Positions 6,157-11,062 of a stretch of DNA of 11,062 nt are shown here, in pieces. The stretch covers positions 1 through 11,062 of the forward strand of contig SKRP01000261.1 in the NCBI GenBank assembly GCA_007118445.1, in the 5' to 3' direction. The notes under the pieces are model-generated. The model had not been told where the DNA came from. It did not search any database and worked only from the letters and a program-made list of their open reading frames with translations. Made by a program: the position numbers and the translations under genes. Each line of letters opens with the position of its first letter. Positions within the stretch are counted from its first letter, which is position 1. Source of the DNA: Natronohydrobacter sp. (GTDB lineage Bacteria; Pseudomonadota; Alphaproteobacteria; Rhodobacterales; Rhodobacteraceae).

Positions 6157-7830
6157 TCAGTTGGCCTGACGGCGCAGGAAAGCCGGGATCTCGATCCGCT
6201 CTTCCGAGGCGTTCGGCGAAACATCCTCGTCATAATGCGACACAGGCGGCGCGCTGCGGCGCATCTGCGCCTGTGCCGGGGCCTGCTGTTCGCCACCATG
6301 CCCTGCCATGCGGCTGATCAGCGATCCGATCCCGAAGCGCGAGCCGCGATCAGCATCGCGCGCAGTCAGGTCGGACTGGGGCTGCGGTGCAGCGCGTCCG
6401 CCCTGATGCTCGGGCGCTTTCTGGACAGCGCGCTGCAAACGCTCCAGTGTTTCGCGCGAGGGCGTGCCCGGCGTGGAACGGCGCGGCGCAGTGAACTGAC
6501 CTGCAGCATCTGCATTACGATCCTGGGCCGCCGGGGTGATCTGATCGGCGAGCACCGAATCGATATCGAAAACTCCGGCTTGCTCGGGCGCATATTGCGT
6601 CTGAGGGGCAGGCTGAGGCTCGGTACGGAATGCTGCCGGACGCGCAGGCGCGGCGGCTGCCGGTGCGACACGATACTCGGACCCGTCATTGAACAGGTTT
6701 TGCTGGGCAGGCTCGGGCGCGGTGCCGCGGATCGCAGCAGGCTGGACCTGAGGTTCCGGGGCCGGTTCCGGCGCAGGGCGCGGTGCAGGCTTTTCGGCCA
6801 GCGGCGCGCGCACAGGTTCCGCGAAGCTGCGGCGCGGGATTTCTTCGCCCTCGGCCTTGTCAGCCACGTCGATGCCAGTGGCGACGACCGACACGCGCAG
6901 CGCCCCCTCCATCGACGGATCAAGGGTCGAGCCGACGATGATATTGGCTTCCGGGTCCACTTTTTCGCGGATGCGGTTGGCGGCTTCATCCAACTCGAAC
7001 AGGGTCAGGTCATAGCCGCCGGTGATATTGATCAGAACACCGCGCGCGCCATGCAGGCTGATTTCATCCAGCAGCGGGTTGGCAATGGCTTTCTCGGCGG
7101 CATGGATGGCGCGGTCTTCGCCCTCGGCCTCGCCGGTGCCCATCATCGCCTTGCCCATTTCGTCCATCACGGCGCGGACATCGGCGAAATCGAGATTGAT
7201 CAGACCCGGACGCACCATCAGATCCGTCACACCCTTGACGCCCTGATACAGCACATCATCGGCCAGCGCGAAAGCTTCGGTGAAGGTCGTGCGCTCATTG
7301 GCCAGCCGGAACAGGTTCTGGTTGGGGATGATGATCAGCGTATCGACGACTTTCTGCAGTGCCTCGATGCCCTCTTCGGCCTGGCGCATGCGCTTCGCGC
7401 CTTCGAACTGGAAGGGTTTGGTCACGACACCGACTGTCAGCACGCCCAGTTCGCGCGCAGCCTGCGCGATGATCGGCGCAGCCCCGGTGCCGGTGCCGCC
7501 GCCCATGCCAGCGGTGATGAAACACATATGCGACCCGGCCAGATGATCGATGATTTCCTCGATCGTTTCCTCGGCGGCGGCAGAACCCACCGACGGCCGC
7601 GCCCCAGCGCCCAGACCTTCGGTGATCTTGACACCCATCTGGATGCGCCCCTGCGCACGGTTCTGCTGCAGCGCCTGGGCATCGGTATTCGCCACGACGA
7701 ATTCGACCCCTTCGAGCTGCTTGTCGATCATGTTGTTGACAGCATTGCCGCCTGCGCCACCAACCCCGAAAACGGCGATCCGCGGCGACAGTTCACCCTG
7801 CTGCGAGGTTTCCGAAAAATTCAACGCCAT
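6157..7830 (-). CDS. ftsZ: Cell division protein FtsZ
   Basis: FtsZ is the tubulin-like GTPase that polymerises into the division ring at midcell and recruits the divisome. Residues 15-320 form the GTPase core: FGVGGAGGNAV (21-31), the tubulin signature GGGTGTG (110-116), and the T7 synergy loop NLDFADVR (212-219) with D214, which completes the GTPase site of the next subunit. A linker of about 220 residues (321-542), rich in Pro, Ala, Glu and Gln, follows. It contains a short hydrophobic/acidic block VFDIDSVLADQI. The last residues EERIEIPAFLRRQAN (543-557) are the conserved peptide that binds FtsA and other partners. At 557 residues it is much longer than the 383 of E. coli, as is usual in alphaproteobacteria. 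The ATG has GGAG 9 nt upstream. A separate promoter candidate lies in the ftsA-ftsZ spacer. Confidence 0.98.
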   Translation of the reverse strand: MALNFSETSQQGELSPRIAVFGVGGAGGNAVNNMIDKQLEGVEFVVANTDAQALQQNRAQGRIQMGVKITEGLGAGARPSVGSAAAEETIEEIIDHLAGSHMCFITAGMGGGTGTGAAPIIAQAARELGVLTVGVVTKPFQFEGAKRMRQAEEGIEALQKVVDTLIIIPNQNLFRLANERTTFTEAFALADDVLYQGVKGVTDLMVRPGLINLDFADVRAVMDEMGKAMMGTGEAEGEDRAIHAAEKAIANPLLDEISLHGARGVLINITGGYDLTLFELDEAANRIREKVDPEANIIVGSTLDPSMEGALRVSVVATGIDVADKAEGEEIPRRSFAEPVRAPLAEKPAPRPAPEPAPEPQVQPAAIRGTAPEPAQQNLFNDGSEYRVAPAAAAPARPAAFRTEPQPAPQTQYAPEQAGVFDIDSVLADQITPAAQDRNADAAGQFTAPRRSTPGTPSRETLERLQRAVQKAPEHQGGRAAPQPQSDLTARDADRGSRFGIGSLISRMAGHGGEQQAPAQAQMRRSAPPVSHYDEDVSPNASEERIEIPAFLRRQAN

Positions 7831-7901
7831 GCTGTTACTCCGCCTCTCTTTATGCCTGCCGCCCGTGTGTCCTGAGCGTTACCGAGCCTGTGTTTCCCTT
7901 G

Positions 7902-7930
7902 AATCTACAGTGCCTGTGCAAAAACGTCAC
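7902..7930 (-). promoter_or_regulatory. Candidate ftsZ promoter with GANTC site in the -10 region
   Basis: On the minus strand GTGACG (7930-7925) and TAGATT (7907-7902) are 17 nt apart, each matching four of six sigma-70 consensus bases. Transcription would start near 7895, leaving a leader of about 65 nt before the ftsZ ATG. The -10 hexamer runs into a GATTC (7905-7901), a GANTC methylation site. The 184-bp spacer between ftsA and ftsZ (7831-8014) otherwise holds only an imperfect palindrome (7950-7961) and a short 5-bp hairpin after ftsA (7982-7994). Confidence 0.5.
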
Positions 7931-8014
7931 CAAAAAATTCACAAATCACCCCCATATGTGGCATTTTTTCCGCGAATTTCCGCCGAGTTTCGGCACGCGC
8001 ACCGGATTTTGAGG

Positions 8015-9352
8015 TTACCAGTTGTCCCTGAACCATTTAACCGCGCGCTTGAAGGACCGCGCCGGGTAGCTGTCGACCGGCAGATCGAAATCCCACCATT
8101 CATCCTGCGGATGCGTGGCCAGCAGGCTGAGCCCCACCACGGAAGAGAACGCCTGCCCCGACGCGGCCTGCGGCAGCCCGCGCACCCGCACCGGGCGGCC
8201 CAGACGCACCTGCTGGCCGAAGATGCGCGCGGCCAGCCCGTCAAAGCCCGGCACCAGCGCAGCCCCCCCGGTCAGAACCACCTGCTGGCTGGGCAGATGG
8301 CTGAACCCGGCGGCGTCCAGTCGCGCGCGCACTTCTTCAAGGATTTCTTCGATGCGCGGGCGCATGATCCCGATCAGTTCCGCACGGCTGACGCGGCGGC
8401 GGTCCTTGTCCCAGTCGCCGCTATCGCCCGCGATCTCGATCATCTCGCGGTCATCCATCGACGTGGCCTGCACCCCGCCATGCACTGTCTTGATGCGCTC
8501 GGCCATGCCGAAATCGATCTGTAACCCTTTCGAGATATCCGAGGTCACATGACTGCCGCCCATCCGCACGCAATCGGCATAGATCATGTGTTTCTTGATG
8601 AAGATCGACACGCTGGAACTGCCTGCCCCCAGATCGACACAGGCCGCGCCCAGTTCCTGCTCATCCTCGACCAGCGCGGCCATGCCGGCGGTGTAGGCGC
8701 TGGACGCGATGCCAGCGAGTTCCACATCGCAGCGCTTGAGCACATTGCAGATATTCTGGATCAGGCTGGCATCGACCGTCACCATATGCATGTCGCAGGC
8801 CAGATTGCGCCCCGATTGCCCGCGCGGGTCGGACAGGCCCGAACGGCGGTCGAGCGCGAAATTGATCGGCTGCGCGTGCAGCACTTCGCGCCCGGCCCCG
8901 AAATCGGGCATGTCGCAGGCGGCCATCACGCGGGCGATATCATTCTCGACCACGACGCCGTCTTCGATATCGACCTCACCGGCCAGCCCGTAAGACCGCG
9001 GATGGCCACCCGAGAGACAGACCATCACATGATCGACCCGTGTCTGCGCCATTTTCTGCGCGGCCTGCAGTGCGGTGCGCACGGCGCTTTCGGTCTCGGA
9101 CATGGTCGAGATCTCGCCATAGCGCACCCCGCTTGAGCGCGTTGTGCCCGCCCCGATGACACGGAACGCAGCCTGTCCGGCCATCTTGCCGATCCCGGCA
9201 TGGCCGGTTTCGCTGGCGCCGGGGTCCAGTTTCAGAACCAGCGCCACGACCTTGTAGCTGCCGATATCAAGCGCCGCGATCACGCCGCGCTGCATGGCGG
9301 CGCGGCGCATCTGGCGCATGGCGCGTTGCGAAGCGTAAGGGTCAAGGATCAT
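8015..9352 (-). CDS. ftsA: Cell division protein FtsA
   Basis: FtsA is the actin-like ATPase that anchors FtsZ filaments to the inner membrane and recruits later division proteins. The 445-residue protein begins with a basic 23-residue leader before the first actin-fold strand, AALDIGSYK (26-34, phosphate 1). Phosphate 2 is VDLGAGSSS (239-247) and the adenosine motif is LTGGAALVPG (360-369). The 1C domain specific to FtsA lies between about 105 and 190. The last residues, ARSFKRAVKWFRDNW (431-445), are a basic/aromatic amphipathic helix, the membrane-targeting sequence. The ATG overlaps the ftsQ stop as ATGA, with GGAG 8 nt upstream, which indicates translational coupling. ftsZ follows after 184 nt, an unusually wide gap compared with the tight spacing upstream. 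Confidence 0.97.
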   Translation of the reverse strand: MILDPYASQRAMRQMRRAAMQRGVIAALDIGSYKVVALVLKLDPGASETGHAGIGKMAGQAAFRVIGAGTTRSSGVRYGEISTMSETESAVRTALQAAQKMAQTRVDHVMVCLSGGHPRSYGLAGEVDIEDGVVVENDIARVMAACDMPDFGAGREVLHAQPINFALDRRSGLSDPRGQSGRNLACDMHMVTVDASLIQNICNVLKRCDVELAGIASSAYTAGMAALVEDEQELGAACVDLGAGSSSVSIFIKKHMIYADCVRMGGSHVTSDISKGLQIDFGMAERIKTVHGGVQATSMDDREMIEIAGDSGDWDKDRRRVSRAELIGIMRPRIEEILEEVRARLDAAGFSHLPSQQVVLTGGAALVPGFDGLAARIFGQQVRLGRPVRVRGLPQAASGQAFSSVVGLSLLATHPQDEWWDFDLPVDSYPARSFKRAVKWFRDNW

Positions 9353-10611
9353 TGCGAAAACTCCGGGGACTGGGAACGTATGTCGCGCAAGGACTCCATC
9401 GCCCCTGCGCTGATCTGTAGAACCGGGCGGGCGGGATTGCGCAGATCGGCGACGACCAGATCGCGCGCCAGCAGATCCTGCGCCTGATGCAGCGCCATCG
9501 CCCGCTCAAGCGCAGGCAGCGCGCCCTTTTCCGGCAAGCGGATGCGCTGGTCGCGATCCAGCACCACATCCCAGCGCCGTTCACCCACGCGCAAAAGCCC
9601 CAGCACCCGATCGCCCAGCGGGCTTGCGGCATCGAGCAGGTCAAACGCCTCGCGGATATGTTCATTCGCGCCAGTGCCCGCGATCAGCGGCAGCTCGGGG
9701 CGGATGTCGCGGCGGGTGACATGGGCCACACGCACGCCCTCGGTATCCAGCAGCTGCAACCCCTTTTCCGAGCGCCACAGGATCGCCGGCACCCGCTCGG
9801 TGATGCTCAGCCCCAGCACCCCGTCGGACAGCAGGCGCAGATCGGCCGAACGCACCCAGTCCAGCGCCTCGACCTCTTGGCGAAGCGCATCCAGATCCAG
9901 CCGGAACGAGGATTGCGGCAGATCCAGCTCAAGCCGGTCGCGCAGCGCGGCATCCAGTTCCGGTGTCACTTCGGGCCATTGCAGCTCTGTCACCATGAAT
10001 TCCGGACGATCCACGACAGCGGAATAGACTGTATCGGCCTTCTCCGCGAGCGCGGTGCGGTTGGCCTCATCCGACAGGTGGAAACCAAGTGCCGCGCCAA
10101 GCGCCAGCACCGGCAGGCCGTATTTGATCAGCAGGCGATAGGCCGGGGTCAGCCAGATGCGCTGCATCCGGTAGCCGATGCGCCCGCCTGCAAAACGCGA
10201 CCGGCGCGTCGGGGCCGCAGGCTTGCGCGGTCTTGCGGCGGTCAGGGGCGTCTGGGTCGGTGCAGGGCCGTCCATCGGCGCGGGTGTGACAGGCTCTTCC
10301 AGCGCGGCAGCCATGGCCATCTTGCTGGTTTCGGGCATATCGGCAGCGGAAAGCGCAGGCGCGGGCTGGTCCAGCGCCTGCAGCGTATCTTCAAGACTGC
10401 CACGGGGGACATCCGCCAGCGCCCGGCCCTGCAGGCTGTCCGCCGCAGTATCAGGCGGCAGGGCCGGGGCCACAGGCACAGCACTGATCGGCAGGATATC
10501 GTCCTGCGCATATTCCTCGGCGCGGGTTGCGCCCAGATGATCCCAGAACGCTTGCGCATCGCGCATTGCAGAGACCGGTGCATCGCGATCCTGCGGATCT
10601 AGCGGTCGCAT
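9349..10611 (-). CDS. ftsQ: Cell division protein FtsQ with long N-terminal cytoplasmic region
   Basis: FtsQ is a bitopic inner-membrane protein that links the cytoplasmic and periplasmic parts of the divisome, mainly through FtsB/FtsL. The 420-residue product has one membrane helix (about 160-179, LLIKYGLPVLALGAALGF). A POTRA domain starts near FMVTELQWPEV (205-215), and a beta domain contains SITERVPAILWRSEKGLQLLDTEGV (269-293). The cytoplasmic part is about 155 residues, rich in Pro, Ala, Asp and Glu, then turns basic (RPRKPAAPTRRSRF) before the helix. This is far longer than the roughly 25 residues of E. coli FtsQ. The ATG at 10611 has GGAGG 7 nt upstream and overlaps the end of ddl by 13 nt; the open frame extends 17 codons further but lacks such a site. 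ftsA follows with an ATGA overlap. Confidence 0.93.
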   Translation of the reverse strand: MRPLDPQDRDAPVSAMRDAQAFWDHLGATRAEEYAQDDILPISAVPVAPALPPDTAADSLQGRALADVPRGSLEDTLQALDQPAPALSAADMPETSKMAMAAALEEPVTPAPMDGPAPTQTPLTAARPRKPAAPTRRSRFAGGRIGYRMQRIWLTPAYRLLIKYGLPVLALGAALGFHLSDEANRTALAEKADTVYSAVVDRPEFMVTELQWPEVTPELDAALRDRLELDLPQSSFRLDLDALRQEVEALDWVRSADLRLLSDGVLGLSITERVPAILWRSEKGLQLLDTEGVRVAHVTRRDIRPELPLIAGTGANEHIREAFDLLDAASPLGDRVLGLLRVGERRWDVVLDRDQRIRLPEKGALPALERAMALHQAQDLLARDLVVADLRNPARPVLQISAGAMESLRDIRSQSPEFSQ

Positions 10612-11062
10612 GACGCATCCTCCACGATCCAGCGACAGAGGTCGGAAAAGCTGATCCCGCATTGTGCGGCCTGTTCGGGCACCAGCGAGGTAGGCGTCAT
10701 GCCGGGCTGGGTGTTCAGTTCCAGAATGATCAACCCGTCCAGCCCCCGGCTTTCATCCCAGCGGAAATCCGTGCGCGAGACGCCACGGCAACCCAGCACC
10801 TGATGCGCCTGCAGGGCCATCCGCAGGCAGGCGTCATGGATGTCGGACGGAATGTCAGCAGGCAGCACATGGCGCGACCCGCCGGGCTGGTATTTCGCGT
10901 CGTAATCATACCAGCCATCGGTCAGGATATCGGTCACGGTCAGGGCGCGGTCGCCCACCACTGTTGTCGTCAGCTCGCGACCCGGCGCGAAAGCCTCAAT
11001 CATCACGGTTTCCGGCATGTCGTCGGACAGCACAGGCGGGCCGTTTGCCCCCTCCTGCACCA
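10599..11062 (-). CDS. ddl: D-alanine--D-alanine ligase, C-terminal part
   Basis: Ddl joins two D-alanines with ATP to make the dipeptide for the peptidoglycan stem in the cytoplasm. Only the C-terminal half (about 154 residues) is in the window; the gene runs off the right edge, so its start is not visible. The ATP-grasp fold is clear from VMIEAFAPGRELTTTVVGD, WYDYDAKYQPGG (omega-loop region), the metal-binding aspartate in VSRTDFRWDE, and ILELNTQPGMTPTSLVP with the metal-binding Glu and Asn. Residues near the C-terminus, GISFSDLCRWIVEDAS, also fit the family. The stop lies inside the start of ftsQ (13-nt overlap), so the two are probably translated together. I cannot tell the DdlA/DdlB subtype, but the dcw location is that of ddlB. 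Confidence 0.95.
   Translation of the reverse strand, partial: VQEGANGPPVLSDDMPETVMIEAFAPGRELTTTVVGDRALTVTDILTDGWYDYDAKYQPGGSRHVLPADIPSDIHDACLRMALQAHQVLGCRGVSRTDFRWDESRGLDGLIILELNTQPGMTPTSLVPEQAAQCGISFSDLCRWIVEDASCDR
10619..10623 (-). promoter_or_regulatory. Ribosome binding site deciding the ftsQ start
   Basis: GGAGG on the minus strand lies 7 nt ahead of the ATG at 10611, inside the 3' end of ddl. It fixes the ftsQ start and supports the whole long N-terminal region as translated. Confidence 0.8.

Noticed and set aside
6235..7875. A 546-codon open frame on the + strand opposite ftsZ
   Set aside because: It mirrors the ftsZ frame and its Arg/His/Gly-rich product has no domain. The ftsZ reading is certain.
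7831..8060. CtrA binding sites (TTAA-N7-TTAA) near ftsZ
   Set aside because: Only an isolated TTAA within ftsA coding sequence (around 8037) was found, with no second half at the right spacing.
9487..10602. A 371-codon open frame on the + strand opposite ftsQ
   Set aside because: It is a low-complexity antisense shadow; ftsQ has a ribosome binding site, a membrane helix and a POTRA domain.

Overview
The window is a GC-rich stretch of chromosomal core genes from an alphaproteobacterium, most likely a member of the Rhodobacteraceae/Roseobacter group. Support for this comes from the strongly G/C-biased third codon positions, the ddl-ftsQ-ftsA-ftsZ order, FtsZ with a very long Pro/Ala-rich linker ending in PAFLRRQAN, the nrdR-ribD pair, and an intergenic hairpin followed by an AGTATTTTT tract that I recall as common in that family. 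I cannot name the genus. There are eleven protein genes (one partial), no RNA genes, no mobile elements and no CRISPR array. No stretch over 300 bases lacks a gene.

Left end, + strand: atpD and atpC, the last two genes of the F1 ATP synthase operon, close at a strong hairpin (1849-1878). The hairpin also lies directly behind the stop of the convergent ceramidase-like gene. From there to 5241 everything is on the minus strand. In transcription order the genes are an L,D-transpeptidase, then nrdR-ribD (3 nt apart), a terminator-like repeat, then tadA overlapping a seven-helix ceramidase-like membrane hydrolase by 4 nt. This block covers cell-wall cross-linking, control of ribonucleotide reductase, riboflavin synthesis and tRNA wobble editing.

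Middle: a 171-bp divergent spacer (5242-5412) separates the L,D-transpeptidase from a + strand short-chain dehydrogenase-like gene. The spacer holds three GANTC sites within 20 bp and nested inverted repeats. The SDR-like gene converges on ftsZ across a bidirectional terminator (6109-6135).

Right part, minus strand: the 3' end of the division/cell-wall (dcw) cluster, ddl (C-terminal part only), ftsQ, ftsA and ftsZ. ddl/ftsQ overlap by 13 nt and ftsQ/ftsA by an ATGA overlap, so these are probably translationally coupled. ftsZ follows a 184-bp spacer with its own candidate promoter, whose -10 element overlaps a GANTC site. The cluster supplies D-Ala-D-Ala for peptidoglycan (Ddl), the periplasmic divisome link (FtsQ), the membrane anchor of the Z ring (FtsA) and the ring itself (FtsZ).

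I see no clearly new multi-gene system. The more interesting signals are small: the GANTC placements (possible CcrM cell-cycle control), a long N-terminal extension on FtsQ, an SDR protein lacking some canonical active-site residues, and short structured elements in the spacers.
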